Below, piece after piece: positions 9,467 through 19,122 of a stretch of DNA of 64,000 bases. Every line of letters starts with the position of its first letter. The first letter of the stretch is position 1. This stretch comes from Oceanihabitans sp. IOP_32 (GTDB lineage Bacteria > Bacteroidota > Bacteroidia > Flavobacteriales > Flavobacteriaceae): positions 2,301,001-2,365,000 of the forward strand of contig NZ_CP040813.1 in the NCBI RefSeq assembly GCF_009498295.1. The letters are read 5' to 3'. A model generated the notes under the pieces. That model was not told where the DNA came from and searched no databases. It saw nothing but the letters and a program-made list of their open reading frames with translations. Made by a program: the position numbers and the translations under genes.

Positions 9467-10420
9467 TTAAAACAGGCTTTTAATAATTTGATCTTCGGTA
9501 ATACCTTCTGCTTCTGCTTTGTAATTCTTTACAATACGATGCCTTAAAATATTATGTGCTACCGCTTGTACATTTTCAATATCTGGAGAAAATTTACCAA
9601 GAATTGCAGCATGGGTTTTTGCGGCCAAAATTAGATTTTGAGAGGCTCTTGGACCCGCACCCCAATCGATGTAGTTTTTTACTAAACTACTGGCAGCATC
9701 GGTATTTGGTCTAGTTTTGCCAACCATGGTTACGGCGTATTCTATAACGTTATCTGCAATGGGCATGCGACGAATAAGCTGTTGAAAATCGATAATTTGT
9801 TGCGCTGTAAATAAAGGGTTGATTTTTATATTTTTATCGGTAGTGGTCGCTTTAACAACTTGAACTTCTTCTTCAAAATTGGGGTAATCTAAATTTACGG
9901 CGAACATAAATCGATCTAACTGTGCTTCTGGCAAGGGATAGGTGCCTTCTTGCTCGATAGGGTTTTGTGTTGCCAGTACAAAATATGGCAAATTTAATTT
10001 GTGGTGATGTCCAGCAACCGTGACCGATCGTTCTTGCATGGCTTCTAGTAAAGCGGCTTGTGTTTTTGGAGGTGTTCTGTTAATCTCGTCTGCCAAAATG
10101 ATGTTAGCAAATACGGGACCTTTAATAAACTTGAAGTTCCTGTTTTCGTCTAGTATTTCACTGCCAAGAATATCGCTAGGCATTAAATCTGGAGTGAATT
10201 GAATACGTTTAAAATCTAGACCTAAGGCCTGTGCAATGGTGTTAACCATGAGTGTTTTTGCTAAACCAGGAACACCAACAAGTAAGGCGTGTCCGCCAGA
10301 AAAAATAGAAATCAAAATTTGATTAATAACCTCGTCTTGACCAATAATTGTTTTGGCTATTTCGGTTTTTAAATCACCATATTGCGCAACAAATTCTTTA
10401 AGGGCCGCTACATCGCTCAT
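9467..10420 (-). CDS. MoxR family AAA+ ATPase
   Basis: The 317-residue protein has Walker A GVPGLAKT, Walker B ILADEINR, sensor ATQNPIEQEGTYPLPEAQLDRF and the C-terminal lid domain of MoxR ATPases. MoxR proteins act as chaperones that help assemble or activate partner complexes, often with vWA-domain proteins. Here the downstream gene is the acn region rather than a DUF58/vWA gene, so the partner is not visible. It starts 4 bp after the end of the SurA-like gene, pointing to one operon with the periplasmic chaperones. Confidence 0.93.
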   Translation of the reverse strand: MSDVAALKEFVAQYGDLKTEIAKTIIGQDEVINQILISIFSGGHALLVGVPGLAKTLMVNTIAQALGLDFKRIQFTPDLMPSDILGSEILDENRNFKFIKGPVFANIILADEINRTPPKTQAALLEAMQERSVTVAGHHHKLNLPYFVLATQNPIEQEGTYPLPEAQLDRFMFAVNLDYPNFEEEVQVVKATTTDKNIKINPLFTAQQIIDFQQLIRRMPIADNVIEYAVTMVGKTRPNTDAASSLVKNYIDWGAGPRASQNLILAAKTHAAILGKFSPDIENVQAVAHNILRHRIVKNYKAEAEGITEDQIIKSLF

Positions 10421-10424
10421 AGGT

Positions 10425-11833
10425 TTATTGTTTTAACCAATTACTAGAAAAATCACAATCTCTATGTTTGCCATTAATTTTAATATACGTGTCTAATATT
10501 TTTTCGTTTTGCCATTTTTGAATGGCATTAATTCTCTTTTCGTTTAGGGCTAGTTCTTTGATCTTTAAATAATCTCTTGCATAATCGGCAACGTGCTCAT
10601 CAATTCTGTCTGTAACGGTTAAAATTTTAAACTTAACCTTGCCTTTTCTATCTTCTTCTCTAAGCACTAGGCTGACTTCCCCATCTTTTAAATTTTGAAT
10701 TTGAGCATACAATTCTGGATCCATTCTGGTAAGTTCGAAATTGTAATCCTGGGTTTGCGGATTAATTAATTGTCCGCCATCAAACTTAGTTTCTTTTTCG
10801 TCGCTAGATTCTTGCGGCCTCAGCAAAAGTAAGATCGCCATCTACAATACTTTGTCTCACTTTTACAAGGCGTTCTCTAGCTTCATTAACGGCATCGTTA
10901 GACACCTTTGGAATTAATAGAACATGGCTTACATCGTAAAGTTGTCCTCTAATTTTTTCTAATTTTTATAATGTGGAAACCAAAATCTGTTTCAAACGGT
11001 TCAGAGACTTCACCTTCTTGAAGTGAAAAGGCAACATCTCGAAATTCTTTAACCATACGTGGTTTTTGTCTGTCTAAGGTATAAATGTATCCAGATTCTT
11101 TCATGCCTGGATCTTCCCCATACAATACTACTTTCGACCTAAAACTTGCGCCGTTTTCTATAACATCTGCTCTAAAGCTTTCTAAGCGATTAATTATTTT
11201 TTGCTTTTCTTCTTCAGATACTTCTGGCTCTGCTACAATTTGAGCCACTTTTAATTCCGTGCCAAACAAGGGTCTTTCGTCCTTAGGAATTTTATTAAAG
11301 AAAATGCGGACTTCGTCTGGAGTGATATCGACCTCTTCAACAATTTTAGCTTGCATTTTAGAAGCCAATTGATTGTTTTTAATAATTTCGAATATTTCAT
11401 CTCGATAACTTTTCTCGTCTTCTTTTCGATGAATTTCCAGTAGTTTTTCCATTGAACCTCCAGTTTGTTGTAAAAACTGTTGTATGGTATAGTCTACTTG
11501 TTGAAGAATTTCTGCGCTTGAAACTTCAATACTATCTTGTATAGCATGGTGCGCGTATAGCTTGTTTTCTAATAGTTTACCAAACAATTCGCAAGGTTTA
11601 ATAACGTTAATATCTACACCTTGAGCCTCTAGTTGTTTGTACTCTTTATCGAGGTCGGAGTCTAAAATAATGTAATTCCCCACAACAGCGGCCACACCAT
11701 CTACTTTAGTAGCATCAAAATTAGATTTAACAGAGTCCTGTGCAGTTTCTGTTACTGGTTCTGGAATAATTTCTTGAGCAACCGCAACATTTACAGTTAG
11801 CAATGTTATGCTTAAAATGAATAGTTTTTTCAA
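10425..11833 (-). pseudogene. SurA-like periplasmic peptidyl-prolyl isomerase, broken by two indels
   Basis: Three consecutive frames together encode one SurA-type protein. The signal peptide KKLFILSITLLTVNVAVAQ is followed by a SurA N-domain and a first parvulin domain ending in ETDFGFHIIKI. The frame then closes at TAG 10949-10951. The middle frame continues EKIRGQLYDVSHVLLIPKVS to AARI, and the third frame continues SDEKETKFDGGQLINP (second parvulin domain) to the end FSSNWLKQ. The shifts fit one extra A near 10960-10966 and a two-base deletion near 10816. Repairing both gives exactly 470 codons. The TTG at 11831-11833, one base after the upstream stop, is the likely start; ATG at 11870-11872 is the alternative. 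SurA proteins chaperone outer-membrane proteins through the periplasm. The lesions could be real mutations or sequence errors. Confidence 0.85.
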
Positions 11834-11834
11834 A

Positions 11835-12689
11835 TTAATTATAGATTTCAAATTTTTTGTTTTTAACAGCATCTTTAGTAATATCTTTTTCTAATTCCCT
11901 AATAAGCTCTAGTTTTCTTTTATTAATAACGATTTGTTTTATCGTCGGCATAACATATTCCAGCGGTGCCGTGTCATTGCGCAATAAAACGTCATTAATC
12001 TGCATCAAATATACTCCTATTGAATCTTTGAGTTGTAGAAAATTAGATTTTTTTAACAGTTCATTTTTATTTTCTGAGTTTAAAATAGGTATTCGCTCTA
12101 AAACCTGATTGGCTTTTACCCAAATAGAATCGTTTAAAGAAAAGGAATTAAATTGAATTGACATCGAATCTAGTTCTTTTTTATCTTGAAGATTAAATCG
12201 TTTAAATTTTTTTTCAATGTCTTTGAAGTTAATTATGTCTTTGTTTACATGTACATAACGAATTTTTATAAGTTCTTCATTTAATTTAAAGGCTTCTTTG
12301 TTTTTTTCGTAATAGGCAACTGCAGAACCTTTTGTTAGCGATGTGTCCAGATTCTTTTTTACTAAGCCTTCGATGTAAGCTTTTATATATAAATCGTTTT
12401 TATATTGCTCTGCTAATGTATTAAAATTTTCTTGAGTTTCTTCATTTAAATTCACCAAAGCGCCATCTAAAAATAGTTGTTGTGTTGCCCAGCGATTAAT
12501 AAAATTTTGCACCAACAAAGTACTATCTTGTTTCGAGACAGCGTTTCTTGTGAGGTCTTTAATAGCGCTTTTATACAAGTACTTGTCGTTTACTCGAGCT
12601 AAAGGTTCACTCTCCTCTGTGTTTTTATAAAAATTACATGATGAGGTGATTACTGTTACCAGTAGTAATATGATGGTTTTAAGTTTCAA
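11835..12689 (-). CDS. periplasmic lipoprotein, SurA/PpiC-associated
   Basis: The 284-residue protein starts with a lipoprotein-type signal (MKLKTIILLLVTVITSSCNF, lipobox Cys at residue 18). The rest is charged and helical, with a SurA N-domain-like opening (LARVNDKYLYKSAIKDLTRN) and no visible parvulin domain. It lies immediately before the SurA-like gene, an order usual in Flavobacteriaceae. It is probably exported and anchored to a membrane facing the periplasm. A role beside the SurA-like isomerase in outer-membrane protein handling is inferred from position and the N-domain likeness. Confidence 0.75.
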   Translation of the reverse strand: MKLKTIILLLVTVITSSCNFYKNTEESEPLARVNDKYLYKSAIKDLTRNAVSKQDSTLLVQNFINRWATQQLFLDGALVNLNEETQENFNTLAEQYKNDLYIKAYIEGLVKKNLDTSLTKGSAVAYYEKNKEAFKLNEELIKIRYVHVNKDIINFKDIEKKFKRFNLQDKKELDSMSIQFNSFSLNDSIWVKANQVLERIPILNSENKNELLKKSNFLQLKDSIGVYLMQINDVLLRNDTAPLEYVMPTIKQIVINKRKLELIRELEKDITKDAVKNKKFEIYN

Positions 12690-13025
12690 AGAATAAATTT
12701 TAGTTTTATTTGTTTTTTATTTTTTTGGACTTGTTTCTTCTTCTTAATTAATGTTTTAAACCGGATAATTTTAAGGGTTTTTGTCGGGTTTCTGTAAAAC
12801 GAAAATTAATTAAAAGCTACTTGATGGTTTTTTAGTATTATTCCAGCCGTGTAAAACCACTAAAAACAACGGAGTCTTTAGATGCCCAAAACGATCTCTT
12901 AGCCGACAAAAATAATAATATAAACCCGTTACACAAGACGCTTTAACAAACGTTTAAAAATAAAAATTATTACTACTTTAGAATTAATTAGTATTACTTT
13001 TAACCAGAACTTTAAACACCTTGTC
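12690..13025. other. gene-free stretch
   Basis: This is the divergent region between the SurA-cluster lipoprotein and the 78-residue gene. I see no coding frame of protein-like composition, no RNA gene and no repeat shared with other parts of the window. It must hold both promoters. Confidence 0.4.
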
Positions 13026-13262
13026 ATGCGTAAACTTAAACTTATCTGGGATTTTCGGGGTCCTGAGGCCTTAAAAATAGCTGAGCACCACGAGCGGCAT
13101 TTAAAGGAATACATTCAAATAGAGAAGTTAGCACTTGATATTACGGGATATGAACCGCTTACAGAGAGTCATGCAATTGCTTTTATGGTGGTTACGGAAG
13201 ATAAGATGATAGCTATACGCGATGTTTTAAAACCACATCGCGGACAGGTTTATACGAAGTGA
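13026..13262 (+). CDS. small conserved-looking protein, unknown function
   Basis: The 78-residue protein has no signal peptide or membrane segment. It reads as a compact alpha/beta protein: KLIWDFRGPEALKIAEHHERHLKEY, then ITGYEPLTESHAIAFMVVTEDKMIAIRDVLKPHRGQ. The ordered mix of charged and hydrophobic residues and the ATG start suggest a real gene. I recall similar short proteins in Flavobacteriaceae but no function. It is alone, divergent from the chaperone cluster. Confidence 0.65.
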   Translation: MRKLKLIWDFRGPEALKIAEHHERHLKEYIQIEKLALDITGYEPLTESHAIAFMVVTEDKMIAIRDVLKPHRGQVYTK

Positions 13263-13490
13263 TTTACCATACTGTGAAGTGGTAATAAATTTCTTTAAAC
13301 AAAACCTTCAGTTTTTAAATTTTTAATAGCGAGATTAAATGCTTGTCCGTAAAGTACCATAGCCCCATAATTTGTTACGATATATGGCCACTTTTATATT
13401 ATGACGAAAAACAAATATTTATTCTTATTCAGCGAAATCGGCGGAGCAATTTACTATTGAGCTGCTATTTATTTCCTGAAGATTTCGCAG

Positions 13491-13521
13491 ACCTACCTGC
13501 GAGCTGGCAGGTAAGGCAGGT
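13491..13521. repeat. short GC-rich palindromic repeat unit
   Basis: ACCTACCTGC and GCAGGTAAGGCAGGT form an imperfect inverted repeat that is strikingly GC-rich against its surroundings. Similar CCTACCTGCC-type palindromes are dispersed in many flavobacterial genomes (from memory). There is only one copy in this window. Confidence 0.4.
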
Positions 13522-13567
13522 TTTTAAGTTTTATGGCAAAAAACGGATATTCTAACGCGATAAAATT

Positions 13568-13601
13568 AAAATCTCAGACTACAAACTAATCTGAGATTTT
13601 A
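13568..13601. terminator. stem-loop, possible bidirectional terminator
   Basis: AAAATCTCAGA and TCTGAGATTTT form an 11-bp stem with an 11-base loop. The T-run after it is only four bases, so termination strength is uncertain. No real gene lies within 300 bp on either side. Confidence 0.45.
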
Positions 13602-13615
13602 ACCGATAACATTTA

Positions 13616-13891
13616 ATACCAATTAACACTGTGATGTCGCTTATAATTGGTTTACTCACATCTTTCTATTTTGTAAATAGGTGTTCATGATGTGCTTTGC
13701 AGTTCTTTTGTGCCCGTGTTTCGGTATAACATCATCGGTATAACATAAAATCTCAATTTTGGCTATACTTTGATTTTAGCTCACGCCCATATTAGAGTAA
13801 AATAACGAGTTCGTGAATCTGCGATTTCTATCTCATCTGAGCAAAAAATAATTCAAATTAACCATACAACATGTCAAAATTAAATTGGTAT
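13616..13891. repeat. 276-bp MITE-like ATACCAA repeat, intact copy
   Basis: It is bounded by ATACCAATTAA and AATTAAATTGGTAT as inverted ends. Internal blocks, such as one reading on the minus strand AGATGAGATAGAAATCGCAG and another GAACACCTATTT, recur in reverse orientation at 58364-60052 and partly at 32363-32538. It has no coding capacity. It serves here as the unoccupied-site reference for the insertion sequence at 58411. Confidence 0.8.
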
Positions 13892-13909
13892 CAGATGTTT
13901 TTCTCTTGC

Positions 13910-16612
13910 TTAATTAATAGAGTCTTTTGTGTTTTTCTTCTTGCTGCCTAATATCCCTCCAAGTACATTTTTAACAGCATCGGTTGTGTTTTTTTTGGTT
14001 GAGGTGGAGTCTTTAGCAGTTTTGTTACTGTTTATAATACTTTCTAGAACGTTTTTAGTGGTATTGTTTTGTTCTTTTTTAAGGGAGTCTGTTTTTGTTT
14101 TGTGAGTTCCAAGAACATTGCCAATTAAATCTTCAACCTTGTCTTTGCCTTGGTTTAGAAGTTTTTGTTTTTCAATTTCAATAAGCTGTTTTGTTAAGGT
14201 ACTAACACTATTGCTTAAATCTGTTTTCACCGTTGGGTTAGCATGGCTTCCGCCAATATTAGCTGTAATTGGTACAGCCATTTTGTTGGTTTCTACATTG
14301 TCAATTTTACCAATTAAACGGTTAATTTCACTACCTAAATATTTGGCTGGCACATTAAAAACAGCTTGGTAATTTAGGGTTTTATCAAAGCCATGAGAGC
14401 CCGAAACATCTATAGCAATATCGTCGTAAGTTAAACGAAATGGCGTTACGCTTACCTTGCCATCTTCAAAATGTAGGTTGGTTTTTAGATCTTTTAAATC
14501 TAATTTCTTAAAATCGATAAAGCTTAAAGCGCCTTGTAATTTACTCATTAATTCACTTTGGGTATTGCCAATTCTAGTGGCTAATAATTCCGCGAAAGCG
14601 TTACCTTTAATTGTGCTAAGATTTGGAGCAAGTGTTTTGTTTAAATCCCCAGAAATATTTAGTGTTGTGTTTAGTTTTCCTTCAAAAAGTCGAACTATAG
14701 GTGCTAGATTTTGTAGTAACTCTAGTCCTTTAAAGGATTTCCCGATATCAAATCCGTTGGCTCCTAAATTAAAATTAAAAGTAGGGGTTTCGGTTTTTGT
14801 GGAGACATCTCCGTTAATGGTTAAGGCGCCATCAAAAATATTAGAGCTCATGTTTTTTAGCGTGACTTGTTGATCTTTTATTAGAAGCGTGCCTTTTACG
14901 TCTTTTAAATTTAAGTTGTCGTAAACCACTGTTTTGGCGTTGGCGTTAATGCTGCAGTCTAAAAATGCAGGAATTTTTAGAGATTCGGTTGGTGATGTTG
15001 TTTTGTTTTTAGCGGCGTCTTCCTGTTGTTGGGTTTCTGTAGCGTCCGACATAAAATCATTCACTTTAAACAGATTAGAATTTAAATTGAAATCGCCTTG
15101 TAATGAGCCGTCTTTTAATAAAAATCCTAATAAGTTTTTAATAACCCCTGTGGCACTTAAATCGCTATCACCCGTTTTAGCCTTAAAACCATTTAGGGTT
15201 ACTGTCCCAGGTTTAAAGGTAACATCGGCATTCGAGATATGAAAAGGTTTTGCAAGATCTTCTGAGGCAAACTTAAAATCTGTAAGACTTACCGCGCCAT
15301 TGTTTTTAATACGAGAATAGGCATTAGTTTCAATCGCTTTCATGTCGAAATTGGTGCTAACATTTGCTTTTAAAATGCCGCTTAAATCGTTTTCTAATGT
15401 AATTGGATAAGCTTTAGAGATATTCGCAAGGTTTAATACCCCATTAATGTTAGCGTTTACCAACATATTTTTTGTCAAATTTTTTAGGGTTGCAGACGAT
15501 CTAAAGGCATCATTATCAATTTGAAAATTTAGTTTTTCAATAGCTATATACGTGTCATCCATTAGACCAGTGGTGTTTTTTACGGATGCGTTTATAGAAA
15601 TATGACTGACGCGTTTTGGTAAATCTGGATATTTGAAAGACGCATTATTCGAGACCATATTAATATCCAGATGGGGTATGGTCTTATCGGATACAATGCC
15701 TTTTATCGCCCCAGTTATTTTGAAATCGCCCGAGGTTTGTACCTTATCGATATTTTTAGAATAGGCTTTAGGAATAACGGCTAAAAAGTTTTTAAAATCG
15801 GACTCCGGATTGGTAAACCTGATATCGATATCTTGGCTGTTCTCTAATAGTCTAACATGGCCTTGAAACGCTATAGGTAAATCGTTAATAAAACCTTTGT
15901 TTTCTTTAAAGGTGTAGAGGTTGTTGTTTAAATCTAGGTCAATTAAAGCATCTAATTTTACTGGATTATTACTTAGGTATTCGGTGCCATTGTAGGTTAG
16001 ACTTACATTAGCCGCGCTTTTTGTGTCTAATTCAGACTTTGCTACTGAAAAAATACCGTTTCCTTGATGATTTAATTCTGAAACATGAATTATAATGTTC
16101 GAGGCTTCATCAAGGTAAGTAAAAGCACTGTTATTGATGCTGTAATTTTCAAGATTAAAAGCAAAGTTGCTAGTTTCTGTTTCTTTTTCGTTAACCGAAG
16201 CCTCTTGCCCTTTTACGATATCGTAGTTAGTATCTCCAAGTTTATTCGTTTTTAAGGTTAATAAAACCGCATCTGCCTTAACTGAATTTACAGTAAGAGG
16301 GCCTTCGCTAGCTTTTTTAAACACTTCTTTAATAGGCATGGTAAACGAGATGCTTTTTGCAGTAGCTAAAGTCTCGTCTTTAAAAGGGGCGAAATTGGTA
16401 ATAAGCAAGTCGCTAACCGTAACTTGAGCTTTTGGGAAACTGCGAATAAAACTTAAACTAATATCGCTAAACTCTACCTTGGCGTTTAGATTTTTGTTGA
16501 TAAAGTTTTTAACGACATCTTGAATCTGGCCTTGAAATGCAAAAGGAATTGCAATAAGAAGTACGATGATGAAAAGTAGTATAAGTCCAAAAATTTTTAA
16601 AGCTTTTTTCAA
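13910..16612 (-). CDS. AsmA-like envelope protein
   Basis: The 900-residue protein has an N-terminal membrane anchor (about residues 5-27, LKIFGLILLFIIVLLIAIPFAF). A long series of beta-rich segments follows: AKVEFSDISLSFIRSFPKAQVTVSDL, many GxLxxNxxxx strands, and the C-terminal AsmA_2-like region with IAIDVSGSHGFDKTLNYQAVF. The last 130 residues are low-complexity, rich in Lys, Thr, Asn and Ser. AsmA-like proteins form periplasmic bridges linked to lipid transport and outer-membrane homeostasis. The length is normal for Bacteroidota members. It is monocistronic, with the start ATG directly before the anchor. Confidence 0.85.
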   Translation of the reverse strand: MKKALKIFGLILLFIIVLLIAIPFAFQGQIQDVVKNFINKNLNAKVEFSDISLSFIRSFPKAQVTVSDLLITNFAPFKDETLATAKSISFTMPIKEVFKKASEGPLTVNSVKADAVLLTLKTNKLGDTNYDIVKGQEASVNEKETETSNFAFNLENYSINNSAFTYLDEASNIIIHVSELNHQGNGIFSVAKSELDTKSAANVSLTYNGTEYLSNNPVKLDALIDLDLNNNLYTFKENKGFINDLPIAFQGHVRLLENSQDIDIRFTNPESDFKNFLAVIPKAYSKNIDKVQTSGDFKITGAIKGIVSDKTIPHLDINMVSNNASFKYPDLPKRVSHISINASVKNTTGLMDDTYIAIEKLNFQIDNDAFRSSATLKNLTKNMLVNANINGVLNLANISKAYPITLENDLSGILKANVSTNFDMKAIETNAYSRIKNNGAVSLTDFKFASEDLAKPFHISNADVTFKPGTVTLNGFKAKTGDSDLSATGVIKNLLGFLLKDGSLQGDFNLNSNLFKVNDFMSDATETQQQEDAAKNKTTSPTESLKIPAFLDCSINANAKTVVYDNLNLKDVKGTLLIKDQQVTLKNMSSNIFDGALTINGDVSTKTETPTFNFNLGANGFDIGKSFKGLELLQNLAPIVRLFEGKLNTTLNISGDLNKTLAPNLSTIKGNAFAELLATRIGNTQSELMSKLQGALSFIDFKKLDLKDLKTNLHFEDGKVSVTPFRLTYDDIAIDVSGSHGFDKTLNYQAVFNVPAKYLGSEINRLIGKIDNVETNKMAVPITANIGGSHANPTVKTDLSNSVSTLTKQLIEIEKQKLLNQGKDKVEDLIGNVLGTHKTKTDSLKKEQNNTTKNVLESIINSNKTAKDSTSTKKNTTDAVKNVLGGILGSKKKNTKDSIN

Positions 16613-16736
16613 TTTTTAGTGTTTTTAGTTAATAGATTATTCGGGGTTGGTGTCTATAAAATTGTACAATTAATTAATATACGTAAAAAAGGTATACAAA
16701 GAAAGCATAATCTTTTCATTTTTAATACAGTAAGTT

Positions 16737-17441
16737 TTAAATTAACTTAATTTCTTCATTAACTTTTAATTTAAAACGTTTTTTAAATAAATACACACCT
16801 AGATATAGAAAAGGGGTATCGAAAGCGGCAACTAGAACTTTAAATAAGAATCCGCTAAGCAGTAATCCTTTAAAGAGATTCCATGGCAAAACTTCGAAAA
16901 AGCACAATAAGAAAACAACAGAAAACGTATCGACAAATTGAGATAGCCAGGTCGAGAAGTTATTGCGAAGCCAGAGATATTTTCCTTTGGTGAGGTTTTT
17001 CCAGAAATGGTATATTTGAATATCTACAAACTGTGCCAATAAATATGCGATCATGCTAGCTCCAACGGCTAAAATGGTTCTTCCAAAAACTTTTGTAAAA
17101 AGGGCATCGTTTATGGGGGAGTTGTTAAAGGCAGGAACACTATCGGCAATATAAATAATTAAAACAGAAAATAAAGAAGCAAATATACCCGCAAATACGA
17201 CTTGGTTTGCACGTTTTTTTCCGTATATCTCGCTAATTAAATCGGTGATTAAAAAAGTAACTGGATAGGGTAAAATACCAACTGATATGATAAAAAGTTT
17301 AGTTCCAAAAACCTCCATGTTAAAAGGATACCAGTAGAAAAACTTTTGAAAAATTAAATTCGATACCACTAACGATGTTATAAATAAGGCACTTAAAAGT
17401 AGGTAAATACGTTGGGCGGCAAGTTTGTCTTTTAAAGTCAT
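16737..17441 (-). CDS. queuosine precursor transporter (YhhQ/DUF165 family)
   Basis: The 234-residue integral membrane protein has about six helices. Family hallmarks include FPVTFLITDLISEIYGKKRANQVVFAG (here with PYPVTFLITDLISEIYGKK) and the pattern NNFSTWLSQFVDTFSVVFL. Members import queuine or preQ1-type precursors for tRNA queuosine modification. I looked for a preQ1 riboswitch upstream and saw none. The gene is a single transcription unit on the minus strand. Confidence 0.88.
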   Translation of the reverse strand: MTLKDKLAAQRIYLLLSALFITSLVVSNLIFQKFFYWYPFNMEVFGTKLFIISVGILPYPVTFLITDLISEIYGKKRANQVVFAGIFASLFSVLIIYIADSVPAFNNSPINDALFTKVFGRTILAVGASMIAYLLAQFVDIQIYHFWKNLTKGKYLWLRNNFSTWLSQFVDTFSVVFLLCFFEVLPWNLFKGLLLSGFLFKVLVAAFDTPFLYLGVYLFKKRFKLKVNEEIKLI

Positions 17442-17823
17442 AGCTAAATATTACTTTGTTGGTTTCAGCGTTGCGATGCTGGCGCATTGTATCGAGAGCT
17501 TTTAAGGAATACTATAGCATTCTGAGCAAAAAAATAACAAGGTCAAGCTATTTCTGGAGGATTAGACTCGAGAATTTATTATTGAAATAGTAAAATTGTG
17601 CTCATTTAAAACTTCTGTTTGTGACACTTTAAAAGCTTAAATACAATACCTTTTTTTATTTGCAAAGATAAGCTTCTCGATACAATTGATGAACTTCTCG
17701 ATGTAATTCCAATAAAAATCGCAATCATTCGAAGTGATCTTGTATTAAGAATTAATAATTGTGAATAACTCATTAATTTAAATATCAGCGAAACCATTTA
17801 CTTTTAGTTATTTTGCTTTTTCT
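17442..17823. other. gene-free divergent region
   Basis: This region lies between the YhhQ-type transporter and the FolK-dNK gene. It must hold both promoters. The frames present are short and of unlikely composition. No repeat from the families found elsewhere in the window is present. Confidence 0.4.
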
Positions 17824-18951
17824 ATGATAAAACCAACCACATATCATATCGCATTAGGCAGCAATAAAGGCGATAAGTTTAAAAATTTACAAACGGCCGT
17901 TAATGCTATTCACAAAAGAATTGGGCATATTAAGAGTCTGTCTAGAGTTTATAAATCGCCAGCTTTTGGGTTTGAAGGCGACACGTTTTTCAATGCTTGT
18001 TTAATTTTAGAGGCTTATGCCGCTCCAGAGCTGGTGTTGCAAGAGCTGCTTGCAATAGAAACAGATTTAGGGCGCACTCCTAATGAGGGCGTGGGGTATC
18101 AAGATCGAATTATCGATTTAGATGTGTTGTTTGTTGAAGATGAAATAATAAGCACCAAAACCTTGCAGGTACCGCATCCAGAAATGGTGAAACGCCGTTT
18201 TGTATTGCAACCCTTAAACGATATTGCGACTAAATTTAAACATCCAAAGTACAACAAGGAAGTTTCTGTTTTGTTGGAAGAATGTCAAGATCATTCGGTT
18301 TTAGAACCTGTTAATATTTGGCTTAAAAATCCAGCAAAACAATACGGTTTTTCGAAGTATAATTACATCGCTATCGAAGGTAATATCGGTGCCGGAAAAA
18401 CTAGTTTAGCCACAAAAATAGCACGCGATTTTAATGCCAAATTAATTTTAGAACGTTTTGCCGACAATCCCTTTTTACCAAAATTTTATGAAGACGCACA
18501 GCGCTATGCCTTTACACTAGAAATGTCGTTTTTAGCAGACCGCTACCAGCAAATCTCGGAAGATTTATCGCAGCTCGATTTGTTTAAAGATTTTATAGTA
18601 AGTGATTACGATGTGTTTAAATCGCTTATATTTTCTAAAATCACTTTGGCCGATGATGAGTTTAATCTCTACCGAAAGCTTTTTAATTTAATGTATAAAG
18701 ATTTAAAAAAGCCGGAATTATATGTGTATTTATACCAAAATACCGAGCGTTTACAACAAAATATAAAAAAACGCGGACGTGATTACGAGCAAAATATTGC
18801 CAACGATTATCTGGAAAAAATAAATACAGGCTATTTAGAATTTCTAAAAACTCAAAACGATTTTAACGTTAAAATTATTGATATCTCTAATCGGGATTTT
18901 GTAGATAATCGAGCCGATTATTTGTGGGTTTTAGAAAAAATTTGTGAGTAA
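17824..18951 (+). CDS. folK: fusion of FolK (HPPK) and deoxynucleoside kinase
   Basis: Residues 1-165 form HPPK: TYHIALGSNKGDKFKNLQTAV, SRVYKSPAFGF, and the signature DRIIDLDVLF with PHPEMVKRRFVLQPL. It transfers pyrophosphate from ATP to 6-hydroxymethyl-dihydropterin in folate synthesis. After a short linker, residues from about 178 form a complete deoxynucleoside kinase with P-loop EGNIGAGKTS, the DRYQQISEDL motif and the lid RGRDYEQNI. So one protein joins folate synthesis to deoxynucleoside salvage. There is no frame break at the junction. A separate stand-alone kinase of the same family is at 56413-57027. I recall this fusion as common in Flavobacteriia. Confidence 0.93.
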   Translation: MIKPTTYHIALGSNKGDKFKNLQTAVNAIHKRIGHIKSLSRVYKSPAFGFEGDTFFNACLILEAYAAPELVLQELLAIETDLGRTPNEGVGYQDRIIDLDVLFVEDEIISTKTLQVPHPEMVKRRFVLQPLNDIATKFKHPKYNKEVSVLLEECQDHSVLEPVNIWLKNPAKQYGFSKYNYIAIEGNIGAGKTSLATKIARDFNAKLILERFADNPFLPKFYEDAQRYAFTLEMSFLADRYQQISEDLSQLDLFKDFIVSDYDVFKSLIFSKITLADDEFNLYRKLFNLMYKDLKKPELYVYLYQNTERLQQNIKKRGRDYEQNIANDYLEKINTGYLEFLKTQNDFNVKIIDISNRDFVDNRADYLWVLEKICE

Positions 18952-19122
18952 CTTAGTGTCCTTTGTAAGATTGTGTTTTGTTAAAACTAAGGGCTTTTAA
19001 ATAGAAATAAATCTTAACTTTTAAATTAAAACTGGGCTAACTCGAGCTCTAAACCCATTAAAAAATTTATCGGGAAATGGGGCCTAAAGCATTTTCTGGT
19101 AATTTAAATAAGCAAACAGGTC

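Noticed and set aside
12929-13114. 61-codon minus-strand frame
   Set aside because: Overlaps the better-supported 78-residue gene on the other strand and has a random-looking composition.
13343-13555. 70-codon frame between the 78-residue gene and the MITE-like repeat
   Set aside because: Composition is not protein-like and the end runs through the GC-rich palindrome at 13491-13521.
17442-17560. preQ1 riboswitch before the YhhQ-type transporter
   Set aside because: Searched because the transporter imports queuosine precursors; no short hairpin with the A-rich pseudoknot tail is present.
17606-17797. 63-codon minus-strand frame before the FolK-dNK gene
   Set aside because: Low-complexity Leu/Ile/Ser-rich translation without domain character; it sits in the divergent promoter region.
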